64,000 nt of DNA from Marvania coccoides (taxonomy: Eukaryota; Chlorophyta; Trebouxiophyceae; Chlorellales; Chlorellaceae). Of the stretch, positions 1 through 12,247 are shown piece by piece. The notes below the pieces were generated by a model that saw nothing but the letters and a program-made list of their open reading frames with translations, did not search any database and was not told where the DNA came from. The stretch covers positions 2,914,001-2,978,000 of the forward strand of contig OY978097.1 of NCBI GenBank assembly GCA_963854735.1, given 5' to 3'. The stretch's first letter is position 1; every line of letters begins with the position of its first letter. Position numbers and translations under genes: made by a program.

Positions 1-117
1 TAGAATATACCCAAACAAATATGGTATAAATCTCCCCCAGAAGCACGTGCATTATTTCTTCTGTTCAGTAATATATTAGCTAACCAGTCATCGCCTTTCC
101 TTTTCCCTTCGAAACAG

Positions 118-2430
118 TTCATCTGCCACGCCCAGGCCGCCTTCCAGGAGCGTTTCGCGCAGCGCTACGGCGTGCACCAGGACGTGCTCACCACATTTGA
201 GTCCGACGTCGAGTTCCTGCGCAGCGTGGAGCTGCCCCCTCAGCTGTGCGTTGGGCGGGTGGCCCGCCTTTCAGACTTGGTGGACCTGCAGGAGTTGCAG
301 CGGGTGGCGGAGGAGTGCGCGCGGTCCCACCGGCGCTTCACCGCCCGCGTATCTGAACTGGAGGCGCTGCACTCGGCTTTGAGGACTGATGTTGAAGCGC
401 TGTTCATGCGAGCGCCCAGCGTGGATTTAGACGGGCTGGCGCAGGGGCTGGCTGCTGCGGCGGGCCAAGCGGACGAACAGGCCACGGTGGCGCAAGCATT
501 GGAGGCGGACGCGCGCAGATCGAGGGCGGAGTTGGATGCGGCAGCAGCGGTGGCGCCTGCCGCCCCCTCCGGCCTGCAGGACTCCGTGGCAATGCTGGAG
601 TCCATCCATGAGTCGCACGTGACCGCCGCACTGCCACGGGTGGTGGAGTGCGGCGCAGACATCGAGGAATTTGCGCGGCGGTGCGTGGCAGCAAAGAATG
701 CGCTGGCAGCGGACGCGTTGCGCGCCCTGCGCACCATCGCGGCGCAGCAGAGCAAGATCCGGGAGATGAAGGAGGCGTTGGCGCCCTTCCCCGCCGCTCT
801 AGATCGCCAAGACTCGCAAATCGGCCGACTGTTGGTGGTCCGCCGCCTGCCTGCCGCCTACAAACAGTCGCTGGCCGAGTGCGCCCGGCGCGCTGCGTTC
901 GGAGAGAAGTACGCCGTGTTCGCCGCGGATTTGGCGGAGCGGATGGGCCAGTTTCGGTTGAAAGAAGCTGCCATGCGAGACAAATTCCGCAGCCACGTTT
1001 CAGGACTCATGCCTGCCGATCTGCTGACTGCAATGGGGCTGGACCAGCCCCCGCCGCACTGCCACGTCAGCGTGCCGGGAGATGAAGCTGCTGCGCTGCT
1101 GCCAGTGGCCCCTGAAGACTTGAGACGGCTCCAGCTGCCAAGGCACGGCGCACTGGCCGACTCGTCGCCCCCCTCTCATCATGCTGCCGCTGCAGCGACT
1201 CCCAGCGGGAGTGTTCCGCATTCGTCTACCTCTGCTCCAGGAGCCAAGCAGGCTGGTCACCTCGTTGCGGCTGGTGCTGGTTCCAGTGCCGCTACCGCTA
1301 CCACCTCCACCGCTGCTGCACCGCCGCTGGGGGCTCAATCTCAGCCCGAGACCAGGTCGGAAACCGCGACCACGAACTCACTGCAGATGCAGAACGCGCA
1401 GCTGCGCGCAGAGCTGGCCAGCCAAGTGGCGTTGGACTGCATACGGGCAGCTGAGGTGGCGGCCATGGGGTGGGCGCCACAGCAACAATCGACAGGCGCA
1501 ACAGGTGTCACCCCCGCTACGGGGACCTCCCCCGCTGGCGGGTCCTCTGCGGCGGCGTCTGGGTCTGCAGGGGCGGCATCTGGAGGGCCGGCAGCGGTGA
1601 GCGCTGACGCTGCGCTGAAATTTGAGCGAGCGTTGGCTGCCAAAGACTCCTTGGTGGCGGCGGTGAAGGAGGAGGCGAACCGCACGGCAGCGACTCTGCG
1701 GGAGCGGATTGCGGCGCTGGAGGCGCAACTGGCGGCGCCGCCAGAGCAGCTGTTGTCGCCGCGGCCGGAGCTGGCGCCTGTGCGGGAGCGCATTGCGTCC
1801 TTCGAGGCGCAGATGGGGGCCTCACCGCTGCTGCTGGGTATCTCACCGCAGCAGCTGGGGATCACAGAGCCTGTGCGGGCCAAAGAAACGGCTGCAGGCG
1901 AAGGAAGGTCGCTGGCATTTTCTGCTGAGGCCATGGCGGCGCAGACGCAAGACATCGTCGAGAAGGAGGCTGCTCTACCTGCTGTTGCCGATGTCCCAGC
2001 AGCGGCCATGGAGGGCCGAGCGCCTGGCGAGGAAACGCCAACAGAGGAGGTCGCTGCAGCTGAGCCTGCTGACGCTGTGCCAGCTGAGGCGCCGCTTGCA
2101 GACGAAGGAAAGCCTGTGATCGCCGAGAATGAAGTAGAAGTGGAAGAAGAGGAGGATGATAACGAGGAGGAAGACGAGAGCGAGCTCAGCGAAGACAGTC
2201 TTCAGTTTGCGCCTACTGACGTGGCTGGCGAGGTGGAGACTGCTGCGGTGGAAGAAAAAGACGTTTCGCTCGCTGATTCGCTGGTTTCTGTCGTGAATGC
2301 TCCTGCTGGAGGGCAGCAGCCGCTCGTTTTTAAAGATGCAGCAGCTGCCGCTGTGTCTGAGCAGCAAGCAAGCCCCCAAGATGATGATAATGAAGAGGAA
2401 GAGGAAACCACCCCCGAAGCAGATGTCTAG
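118..2430 (+). CDS. ATG11: ATG11-like autophagy scaffold (5' partial)
   Basis: Partial gene that enters from the left edge. A pyrimidine-rich tract ending in cag at 115-117 looks like a splice acceptor, and the frame is open from 118 (ttc atc tgc cac) to the tag at 2428-2430. The first ~300 residues match the plant ATG11 scaffold: DVLTTFESDVEFLRSVELP, then a coiled coil, then LPAAYKQSLAECARRAAF and LMPADLLTAMGL. Known role: scaffold of the ATG1/ATG13 kinase complex in autophagosome formation and selective autophagy. The second half is Ala/Ser/Gly/Thr-rich, with short coiled coils and a strongly acidic tail (EEEEDDNEEEDESE). The C-terminal Claw-type domain of plant ATG11 is not visible. Either it is lost or the model ends early; the following 400 bases show no further exon. 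Upstream exons lie outside the window. Confidence 0.82.
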   Translation, partial: FICHAQAAFQERFAQRYGVHQDVLTTFESDVEFLRSVELPPQLCVGRVARLSDLVDLQELQRVAEECARSHRRFTARVSELEALHSALRTDVEALFMRAPSVDLDGLAQGLAAAAGQADEQATVAQALEADARRSRAELDAAAAVAPAAPSGLQDSVAMLESIHESHVTAALPRVVECGADIEEFARRCVAAKNALAADALRALRTIAAQQSKIREMKEALAPFPAALDRQDSQIGRLLVVRRLPAAYKQSLAECARRAAFGEKYAVFAADLAERMGQFRLKEAAMRDKFRSHVSGLMPADLLTAMGLDQPPPHCHVSVPGDEAAALLPVAPEDLRRLQLPRHGALADSSPPSHHAAAAATPSGSVPHSSTSAPGAKQAGHLVAAGAGSSAATATTSTAAAPPLGAQSQPETRSETATTNSLQMQNAQLRAELASQVALDCIRAAEVAAMGWAPQQQSTGATGVTPATGTSPAGGSSAAASGSAGAASGGPAAVSADAALKFERALAAKDSLVAAVKEEANRTAATLRERIAALEAQLAAPPEQLLSPRPELAPVRERIASFEAQMGASPLLLGISPQQLGITEPVRAKETAAGEGRSLAFSAEAMAAQTQDIVEKEAALPAVADVPAAAMEGRAPGEETPTEEVAAAEPADAVPAEAPLADEGKPVIAENEVEVEEEEDDNEEEDESELSEDSLQFAPTDVAGEVETAAVEEKDVSLADSLVSVVNAPAGGQQPLVFKDAAAAAVSEQQASPQDDDNEEEEETTPEADV

Positions 2431-2832
2431 ATCTTTTCTGGAGATTATTATGCTCTATAAAGCTCTCCTCTGCCGAAAGGCATTTTGTGAAAGCGGTGTG
2501 TAAAGGAAATATTGTTTTTGTTTGTTTGTTGTTTTAAGGCTGTATTTGCCCATTTTCTTCATCCCTCCCTATTCCTTTGTTTTGCAAGCAATGTGTTTTG
2601 TTTTTCTCTGTACCAAAAATCAAGAATGCATTATATGATGACCAGCGAATTCGTTTCGTGAATATTTCCCCAAAAAATATTGGTACAACGTAACTGTAAA
2701 TTTGTATGTACACCCGACAATGAATAATGCCAGTTTCTGTTTAAAAAAAAGAAAGAAAAAAAAAAGTACGAAATCCATGCCAAACAATTAGTACACATAC
2801 TTCTATTTCTATATACAAGGGCCTCCAGTCGC
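2431..2832. other. Convergent 3' UTR region, no gene seen
   Basis: AT-rich spacer between the ends of ATG11 (plus) and SGF11 (minus). It holds T-rich and A-rich runs and TGTAA motifs that fit 3' UTRs. I see no coding potential. Confidence 0.6.
2499..2503 (+). other. TGTAA poly(A)-type signal of ATG11
   Basis: TGTAA about 70 nt after the ATG11 stop codon. TGTAA (UGUAA) is the established poly(A) signal of chlorophyte green algae. A second TGTAA lies in the T-rich stretch near 2695. Inferred from position and motif only. Confidence 0.4.
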
Positions 2833-3562
2833 CTAAAAGTCCGAGTCGGATATTCGTCTCGCATTTCTGCTCGCCTGCCGCCCCCGCCCCATGCACTTTT
2901 CTAGATGCGGGGCAAAGCGCCCCGATGCCACCTTTCTTCCGCAGCTTGGGCAAGCCACCTGGTCGAGCGCTATCGGCTGCACCTGGTTGCCAAACATGTC
3001 CACCGCGCCTTTGCTCCCGCTCATTTGCACCCCCAGCACCAGGGGAGAGGGCAGCACTGCTGAATGCCGCCCCCCACTGTGGTCTTCTTGTTTCATGGTC
3101 TTTGCCTGCTGCCGCGCGTGCACGTCTGATAAATCGTCCTGCAGCAGACGAAGGGACAAAAATATGTGACTTTCCAGGTCAAAAGTGTGTATATATGAAA
3201 TAATGAAATAAACAGCAGAGGCGGCGGAAATGAAGAGTAACGATTTGGTGAGCAAAGGATAGGTAATGCGATGCGCACCACGCCGGTCTTGACAGCCCTA
3301 TGCACCTCCAGAGCGACCTCCTTGATGATTTCTGCAGGGCCAAGGAGAGGGAGGGTGTTGAAAAAAGGGGATGGGTTTGAACAGAAGAGTGTCGGGGGTC
3401 TCATTTGGCGTGCTTACCATCGATAATATCCGTGTAGAGCTGCACGGTCTGGGCCGATATGGACTCCTCGTCCTTCAGCGCTGCTTTTAAACTCCTCACA
3501 AACTCCAATCTTTTTCTCAACGCAGCCTCTTCAAACTTCTGGTCTTTCGGCTTGATTGACAT
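2833..3562 (-). CDS. SGF11: SGF11-like SAGA deubiquitinase module subunit
   Basis: Three exons on the minus strand: 3562-3418, 3331-3279, 3138-2833, giving about 167 residues. The C-terminal zinc finger is diagnostic of SGF11/ATXN7L3: CPSCGRKVASGRFAPHLEKC followed by MGRGR. The N-terminal helix (QLYTDIIDGEIIKEVALEVH) matches the segment that SGF11 inserts into the SAGA deubiquitinating module. Known role: anchors the Ubp8/USP22 deubiquitinase that removes ubiquitin from histone H2B, in the nucleus. Splice phases agree: exon 1 leaves one base that completes GAA with exon 2, and exon 3 starts in phase 0. The exon 2 donor is ambiguous by one codon (gtggtg or gtgcgc). The gene is divergent from phytoene desaturase. 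Confidence 0.88.
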
Positions 3563-5589
<2,027 letters not shown>

Positions 5590-6268
5590 TGCGTGCCTGG
5601 CGATGGGGGCGATTTTCCTTCCGAGTCTCTCTGTTTAAATCTTTCTTGTTTGTGTTTTCTTTCTTTCTTACCTTTATTTGATTTTTTTCTTGCTGCACAC
5701 TTGCATGTGGCTGTGTGGGCCGCTTGCGCGCCACTGAGATACATAAAAACGATTTTTGAAAATGCTTCTGCCGCTGCCGCTGCCGCTGCCGCTGCTGCTG
5801 GCGGCCATGCAAAAAAGGATTTTCTTCTAAACATTATTTGCCCTTTGTCTGAGGTTCATCAAAATTTATTATATAAATTTGTAAAATTGCCCTACCCTTC
5901 TTCATTTCTCGAAGCACAAAATCGCATTCTCTCGTGGCTTGCTAGTTGAGCTTACAAGTGGAGGAGAAGAATATGGCGGTTTCCCACTAGCATCCGTCCT
6001 CTTGTCCGTCTATTTTTAGCGAGCTGTATTCTCCTCAAGGTGCACATAGCACTTGCTCAAAAAGCAAACGTTTACAAAAGCATAAAATCCCTTCCAACCC
6101 AAACAAAGAAAATTTAGATTTGGCCTCCCACTGCCTAAATTCTGGCCTAATTTATATCTTCTATTTATCTGCCTAGGTAATTATTTATAATCTATATTTA
6201 CTCCTTCCTGCTAACCCTCCCCGATAACTCACCTGCCTTACCTCTTTCCCCGGCAGCTGTTTATTTTT
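5590..6268. other. Intergenic spacer between convergent genes
   Basis: 3' region of PDS and of the minus-strand ZC3HC1-like gene. It is AT-rich with T-runs and a TGTAA near 5878. An open frame through 5593-5949 has no protein-like pattern outside a short Ala run encoded by a repeat. I see no gene. Confidence 0.55.
5767..5802 (+). repeat. GCCGCT microsatellite
   Basis: Short tandem array of ctgccg hexamers passing into ctg triplets, in the 3' region of PDS. Not within a supported coding sequence. Confidence 0.8.
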
Positions 6269-8127
6269 TCACGTCTTTTTCACTTGCACTTTTGCCAGCG
6301 CAGTCCGCAGCATCTGCGAAGGGTTCCAGGGCGCAGGGGCGGGGCGGCCCTCTTCTCCCCCGCTCTCATCATCGCCGAGACCTCTGCGGACCGCTGCTGC
6401 AGACGCAGGAGACGCCCTGCGACCGCGCCCCTCATCGGCAGGAGCCAGCTGCTGCACGCACCACTGCCACCCGCAGGCAGCAGCGCCCTCTGAGCCGGGC
6501 ACACAGTTCACCCAGGGGCAGAACGAGCGGTGAAGGGTGAGAGGGTTCACAGACTCGCTGCTCATGCTGCGGTACCGCTGCAGCGTAGCCTGACTGGGCG
6601 CAGCCGCGGAGGCCGCAGCTATGCTGGCAGCTTTGGCGCGCTTGTCCCCCTCCCCAGCGACGGCCGCGTCCCAGAAGGCGTCGTCGTGGCGTCGCTTGCT
6701 GGCCGCCCCGCCTGCCTGGGAGCCTTCCTGCCCCGGTTCAGAGGCCCGTAGCGCTTCGAAGCCGAACACAGGCACGTTGACGCCTGTACTGGCTGGAGAG
6801 GCTGCTGGTGCTGGTTCAGATGGCGGCGGAAGGCCAAACAGACCACAGCCACCCGCGGTGCTATTAGCGCCAAAGGGACCGCCGCCTGCGGGGGCGTCCT
6901 TCGCCATTGACCCTCCCGCAATCGTGTTGACCATGTCCACCGTCACATGACGACTCACAGTGGCTGCGGGCTTCGAATTGCTGCCGCCCCCGCCGCTGCC
7001 TGTGCCGCCGCTGCGAAGCTGCCCAAACGGCCCCCCCGCCGCTGCAGCTGCTGCTTTTGCGGCAGCGCCGGGCAGCGCGCATGGCTTGCAGTCTGGGAAC
7101 ATCGCCCAGAGCCCTGCCTTGGAGCCACACAGCCCGCAAGAAAGCAAACAGCTCTCAGGGCCAATACGAGCTGCTGTGGCGCTGTTTGCCGCTGCCTGAG
7201 CCTGGTCGCTGCCTTTTCCTGGCGTAAGCAGCGTCTCCAGAGCCCACCCGCACAGCGCCAGCGCCTGGAGGCGCGCAGCAAAGGCCGGACGATCGCAGGT
7301 GGCCACCCCCCCACCGACCAAGCTTTCCCGTAGGGCTGCTGCAGTAGGGGCGCTTCGTTTCAATGCGGAAGAAGGGGAAGCAGCAGCAGCGCCGCCGCTT
7401 TGTTGTTGCGGGCCTACTGGGCCTGTCTGGAGGAGCTGTGCCACTGCCGCCCCAAAGTTGCCGCCGTCATTGCCCTCCAGCAGGGCGTCGGCTGCCTCTG
7501 GGGACAGCGGGGGCAGGCACAGCAGGCGTCGCAGTCCGGCAGACCTCTCTTGGAAGTCTGCCGTCACGGCGCTCTGCAAACAAAGCAAATAATCAATATC
7601 AATTAGCGAAATTGGAAATAAGTTTATTAATAGGTGAAAAACAACAGAATAATAAAATGGCGGCACAGAAAAAAAAATCTACACACCTTTGGCAGCTCAG
7701 GGAACTGCAGCAGGGATGCGGAGCATGCTGTAGAACGCCATGGGCATGACACAGCGTGCGCGTCGGTGAGCTGCTTGGAGAAGCGATCCGCCGCCGCACG
7801 CGCCTCGTCAGGCAGCAGCTGCGAGGGGATGGGGCAGCTCACCACCGCCCTGCAGCACTCGCAGGTCAGCACGTCTGCTGCCGTGTTTTCCCACCCGCGG
7901 CGGGCGCACTGGACGGCGCCGATGGTCTCCGGTTTGGCGAACCAGGTGGACGCCTTGAAGGTCTTTAAGCGGCGAAAGAGGTCGCTCCGGTCCCAGGGCC
8001 GCCCGCTGCCCCCCTTTGAGTCTCCGGGCATGAGGGCAGACAGCACCGACTGCGACTGGCGGTCTTTCAGGTGGGGCAGGAAGATCATGGCGTCCAGCGC
8101 CTTCTTCAGGCGTTCTTTGTCAGTCAT
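6269..8127 (-). CDS. C3HC zinc finger protein, ZC3HC1/NIPA-like
   Basis: Two exons on the minus strand, 8127-7687 and 7573-6269, joined in phase 0, about 581 residues. The first exon carries the C3HC finger (BIR-like): CARRGWENTAADVLTCECC, then a distal HAVSCPWRSTAC. The second exon opens with a helical region (FQERSAGLRRLLCLPPL) and ends with LHRSFCPWVN, the conserved second half of the NIPA/ZC3HC1 family (PF07967/Rsm1-like). Between them is a low-complexity Ala/Gly/Ser linker. Known family roles: nuclear-envelope or nuclear-basket proteins, and NIPA as an F-box-like factor in animals. The function in algae is not established. Start ATG 8127 is the only one upstream of the finger. Divergent from RPS18. 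Confidence 0.85.
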
Positions 8128-8457
8128 AGGAACGGGGTGCTTTGTTTAAGATATTGTAAAGGAAAAAATAGAGAGAGGAGTTTGTGTGTGAAATCCTGGT
8201 TGAATTGATTCAAACTCTTCGCAAGGTGGTCATGTTAAATTTTTAGGCATATGCTGTGTGGCATATCATGTGTTGTGAACCAAATTAATGGATTTCCGGG
8301 CCGTTTCGAGCGAGTTGATTTTTTTGTATTATTGAAAAAAAAATGTCAGGGACAAATAAAAATAATCGCCGTTTTCTCAAAAAGCCCGTTTCCTCGCTGC
8401 CTCGCCCTCTTTCAAAGCCAGCAGAATAGACCAAGCGGAACTAGGAGCATAGCCGCC
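8128..8457. promoter_or_regulatory. Shared promoter region ZC3HC1-like / RPS18
   Basis: 330-base AT-rich spacer between divergent genes. The RPS18 start sits in a strong Kozak-like context (agccgccatgg). A pyrimidine-rich stretch near 8384-8412 (cgtttcctcgctgcctcgcc) may be the ribosomal protein transcription start region; that is inference. Confidence 0.45.
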
Positions 8458-9430
8458 ATGGGGGTGCGTTGCAGAGAGAAATCGCAGTTTTTTTTGCGCA
8501 TGATTTGCTGGGGAGAGAAAAAAATATAATATTGCAGCGTTAGGGCAGCCAATTAAATTTTGGAGTATTGCTACATCAACGGAGGCGCTCAATGGGAATT
8601 ATAATAAATTTGGGAGCGACCGCAATCGAAATTTACATCGCCGTTCTCACGATTACCCATTTTTCTCTTGCGCTGCAGTCTCTTTTGGCTCCTGATTCGT
8701 TCACGCACATTCTGCGTGTGCTGAACACCAACGTCGATGGAAAGGAGAAGATCATGTACGCCCTGACCGCCATCCGTGGTATCGGGCGCCGCTTCTCCAA
8801 CATTTGCTGCAAGAAGGCCGAGGTAGACCTCACCAAGCGGTGCGTTTAGCGGATTGGGTAGCGAATCATATCAAGCAGCGCGATTATGGTGCTGGATGAT
8901 ATTATTTTGAGGGACCCGCCCCTTTTGCTGCTCTGTTCCTTTCTCACTCGTGCTTCCCTCCCTGTGTTTGTTTGCAGCGCTGGAGAGCTGAGCGCTGAGG
9001 AGCTCGAGGCGGTGATGAACATTGTGAGCAACCCCCGCGCCTACAAGATCCCCGACTGGTTCCTGAACAGGCAGAAGGACGTCAAGGACGGCCGCTACTC
9101 CCAGCTGTCTTCCTCCTCTCTGGACACCAAGCTGCGTGACGATCTGGAGCGCCTGAAGAAAATCAGGAACCATCGCGGTCTGCGCCACTACTGGGGCCTG
9201 ACCGTGCGCGGCCAGCACACCAAGACCACCGGACGGCGGGGCAAGACAGTCGGTGAGCTATATACAATTTAACTGTAGTTTATAGATATATATAGCTTAT
9301 TTTTAAGCTGTTATATATGTAGTGGTGTACATCTGATGTATGTGATTACGTGTTATTTTTATCTGAGCATCCTTCTCACATTTTTTCCCACCCTTCTTTT
9401 TTGTGTGTAGGTGTGGCCAAGAAGAAGTAA
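8458..9430 (+). CDS. RPS18: 40S ribosomal protein S18 (uS13)
   Basis: Four coding exons: 8458-8463, 8679-8839, 8978-9252 and 9411-9430, giving 153 residues against 152 in human RPS18. The protein is nearly family-perfect: [35 protein letters not shown] loop, [16 protein letters not shown], and the terminal AKKK. Known role: small-subunit head protein contacting the large subunit and P-site tRNA. Introns use gtgcgt and gtgagc donors. The first coding exon is only ATGGGG, inferred from the Kozak context at 8451-8461 and an in-phase join to the tct ctt ttg of exon 2. A TGTAA poly(A)-type signal follows 43 nt after the stop. Confidence 0.95.
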
Positions 9431-9912
9431 ACGCGGCCTTCACTGATTTAAAAATGTTTAAAAAGCAGACCTTGTAATAAAACCCCCTTCTTTTCCCAAA
9501 AGAGAGAGTATTGCTTTAGAGAGAGCAGAAATGGCAGGGGGCGGCGTTTGTGGGGGGGGGAGGGGCGAGGCTAGAGCGAGCAGCTGATGATTTTAGGGCA
9601 TGAACGGCTTAGCGAGCTCCAATCACGTGGAGTTGCCCATAGAATTAGTAAACTGGACGATGGAAGGCCCAGGAGTTGATGAGCTCTTCTTTAAGCTCTT
9701 TGAGAAAAAAAGATATCTGCGAAACAACACTTCGCAGTCGACATTGTCTTACTTCTAGAGCAGTTCTACAATCAGCATCTGGATTTTTGGTCACTAAATA
9801 AAATTTAAAAATGGAAGGGAGCCAAACTGAAGTTGAGCTTTCATAATACAAAAAGTGCCCACTTCTGCGCTTCTGCCTCTTTATTTTTGCGGAAATTAAT
9901 TGTGATATTTGC
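9431..9912. other. Intergenic region, no gene seen
   Basis: RPS18 3' region followed by a G-rich run (around 9536-9565) and then AT-rich sequence. It is probably the promoter of the following small gene. I see no coding exon. Confidence 0.45.
9473..9477 (+). other. TGTAA poly(A)-type signal of RPS18
   Basis: TGTAA overlapping taataaa, 43 nt after the RPS18 stop. It fits the chlorophyte poly(A) signal. Confidence 0.55.
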
Positions 9913-10270
9913 ATGGCAAAAATATTCTTGGAATCGCCTGTAGCCTTGGCGGCGTTTGCAGTGACAGCATTTGCCTTCGGAGCCGAGCTCATTCAATCCA
10001 GACGCGTTCGCCACCAACAAGAGCAAGTATATGAAGCAGCACGATACCAAGAAGCCTCCGGAGCAGCTCGCCGAGGAGCCGACCGCAGCTGAGGCCAGCC
10101 GAGGTTATGCTGAGTAAGTGGAACAATACTGCATCGCCAATTTTATTTGCCCTGACGGGGAAAATAAATAAAATTCCAATGTTCTCAACTTTATCAAGTA
10201 TGCAATCAACACCAAATTTGTTGCATGCAGGTATGTTCAATGCTGGAAGGCGGAGGACAAACTTCCCTGA
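9913..10270 (+). CDS. Small single-pass membrane protein, apparent frameshift
   Basis: Not recognised. ATG 9913 opens MAKIFLESPVALAAFAVTAF, a good membrane helix, but this frame runs into low-quality sequence and stops at 10090-10092. A second frame, open from 9965, reads FNPDAFATNKSKYMKQHD, then KKPPEQLAEEPTAAEASRGY, far more protein-like. It would join the first if one base near 9990-9995 were extra. The second frame ends at the taa at 10115-10117 or splices: donor gtaagt after 10113, acceptor gcag at 10227-10230, short exon YVQCWKAEDKLP with stop at 10268-10270. Both splice sites are canonical and the phase fits. The likely product is a small organellar membrane protein of about 80 residues. 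The frame break could be a sequencing error, a real lesion or frameshifting. Confidence 0.4.
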
Positions 10271-10695
10271 GAATACGATTCGCAGCACCGTGCAGCGAGC
10301 TGAGGGGCAGGGTGCTACTGGCGGTCAAGAGGAAAATGTAGGGAGCGAGCCGGCTATTGAGGTTGATATTGAAGGGGAAGGCGGTGGTGGCGGCGGTGAA
10401 AAAGTAGACCCCCGTAGCTGACAGAATTCATGCTGGAGAGAAGCAGGAAGTAGTAGCGGCTTGTTGAGGTGTCTGGCACGTGCTGTTCAGAGGAGAAGCC
10501 CTGCATGTAACATTTTCGTCTTCAGTGCCACGCGCTCTTCTTCTGAGAGGGGGGAAAAGGGAGAGCAATTTTCGCTATTTACTAGTTTCATCCTTTTTCG
10601 TGAAGATCAGCAAGGATCCGCAAAGTTTCAGACACTTATTTCGCAATTCTACCGACACTCGCGGACGTTCTCTCTAACAATTTTTTAGAATTTTG
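10271..10695. other. Intergenic, residual open acidic/Gly-rich frame
   Basis: Between the small membrane gene and TMCO1. One plus frame stays open to 10421, with an acidic, Gly-rich translation (EVDIEGEGGGGGGEKV). It could be an alternative 3' exon of the previous gene but has no matching splice phase. The rest is AT-rich and is the presumed TMCO1 promoter. Confidence 0.35.
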
Positions 10696-11458
10696 ATGGA
10701 AGACATCTACACAGGCCTCCTCAGCGTTCTTGGCTTCGCCGCCGCGTTGGCGATGGCCACAGAGCTGATTCAGTACGTGCTGATCTACCGGACGCGCAGC
10801 TTCCGCATGCTCAAGGCCAATCTGGAGAAGCACGCCGCCAAGGTGGAGGAGAGTCGCGAGGGCAGCTCAAAGTCGGTGAAGAAGGCGTCGGCGCGGCTGC
10901 AGGGCTGGGAGGAGGAGGCCGCCAAGCAGATCTTTGCGTTCAACTTCAAGTCTGGAGCCATCGTGAGTGGCGCAAACCACAATTCTTTTTTCCTCGCATT
11001 TCCCCCCGTCGCCACCTTATTTCACTTCACGCCGCCCTTAATCCACGTTTCTTTTCTTCTTCTCGCGCGCCCAGGTCATGGCGTCGGTGATGCTCAGCTT
11101 CAAATTGGTGCCCAGAGTGTTTGGCGGCGTGGTTGTGGCCCGCCTGCCCTTTGAGCCGCCCGCATTCCTCCAAAAAGCAACCCAGAGGGGGCTGGAGCCG
11201 GGGGCCGACCCCAGAGCAGCATCAGCAGTGAGTGACGGGTTTTGTTTAATTTTCGCTTACGGGTTCTGCTCCTGTTTGAATCTTATTTTGCAGTACTTTG
11301 CAAATCGACAATTTATTTATTTCTCTCTGCAGTTTTTCATCTTCATGCTGTGCCAGGCGTTCATGCGCGCTATCATTGGCAAGCTCACCGACTGGGGACC
11401 GTCTCGCCGCATGCAGGAGGTTAAACCATCGATGCCCAAAGCAATGAAGCAGGCATGA
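10696..11458 (+). CDS. TMCO1: TMCO1-like ER calcium-load-activated channel
   Basis: Three exons, 10696-10962, 11075-11227 and 11333-11458, all joined in phase 0, 181 residues (human TMCO1 188). Pattern: an N-terminal membrane helix, a charged coiled-coil hairpin (KHAAKVEESREGSSKSVKKA), then helices around VMASVMLSFKLVPRVFGGVV and FFIFMLCQAFMRAIIGKL, and a basic tail. This is the TMCO1/EMC3/Oxa1-superfamily layout. Known role: ER membrane protein forming Ca2+-permeable channels when ER Ca2+ is overloaded, and a subunit of the multipass translocon. Intron 2 (105 nt) has no stop and is a multiple of three, and an extra acceptor lies at 11291-11293, so isoforms are possible. Confidence 0.9.
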
Positions 11459-12247
11459 GGAAGAAAGAAGAAAAGCTGCTGGCGTGCATGTGGGCACCTG
11501 TTTTGAACTTTAATGTTGATGCGTGACGCTGCTTGAGAGTTACACACACATTTGTTTTTTATCAATCAATTGCTCATAAATTGAGAGCAAGACGTAGCAG
11601 AGGGGCTGCGTTTGTTGTGGATGCAAATGAAAATAAAAGGGAAGTACATTGTTGTGTGAGCCAGGCCTGGCAGAAAAATCAGATTTTTGTAAGGTTTGGC
11701 AAAACTATCACTAAAACTATATCCACTAGTCTATAGACTTTAGCTAAACAAGAAAAACGATACGCAGGAAAAAGAGGGGTTCATACAAATTTAGTAGCAA
11801 GGGCTACGAAGCAGTAATCCGAAAGCACAAAAGGGTGCTTTTGGGTAGAAAAAAAAAAGTTTTGGGAAATGCATATGTAGAACTTTAAGGTCGGAAGGAA
11901 ACGTTGGGAGGAAGGGTTAACACGGTAAGGCTTAAAACTATAGGGAACTATTGGAACTATGTGCTTGAAGGAGAAAAGAACCAAAAGAAAACAACAGCGT
12001 ACAGAAGAAGAAGCAGTATACAAAAGAGCTGAAGTCCTCAAAAGAAAGAGAGCCCAATAGCCTCTCATCCAGTTGCGGCTTCTTTTCGCGCTCAGTTATG
12101 CACACACACGATAGAAACAAACTGCATTTCAAAAACGAATGAATGTAAATGAATGCGAAAGGCAAAAAACTCGTTGGAATGCTCCGCCATTGATGAAGTT
12201 AATTATCGTTGTTGCTAAAGGCGGCGGTACTTTTTCTCTCTTTGATT
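11459..12247. other. Convergent intergenic region, no gene seen
   Basis: 789 bases between TMCO1 (plus) and the RING gene (minus). AT-rich with A-runs on the plus strand near 11850. Holds both 3' UTRs. I see no conserved reading frame or RNA gene. Confidence 0.5.

Noticed and set aside
1341..2009. 222-codon minus frame opposite ATG11
   Set aside because: Ser/Ala-rich shadow of the plus-strand low-complexity region.
5593..5949. 118-codon plus frame after PDS
   Set aside because: Its only notable content is an Ala run made by a hexamer repeat. It lies in a 3' UTR-like region with no splice or start context.
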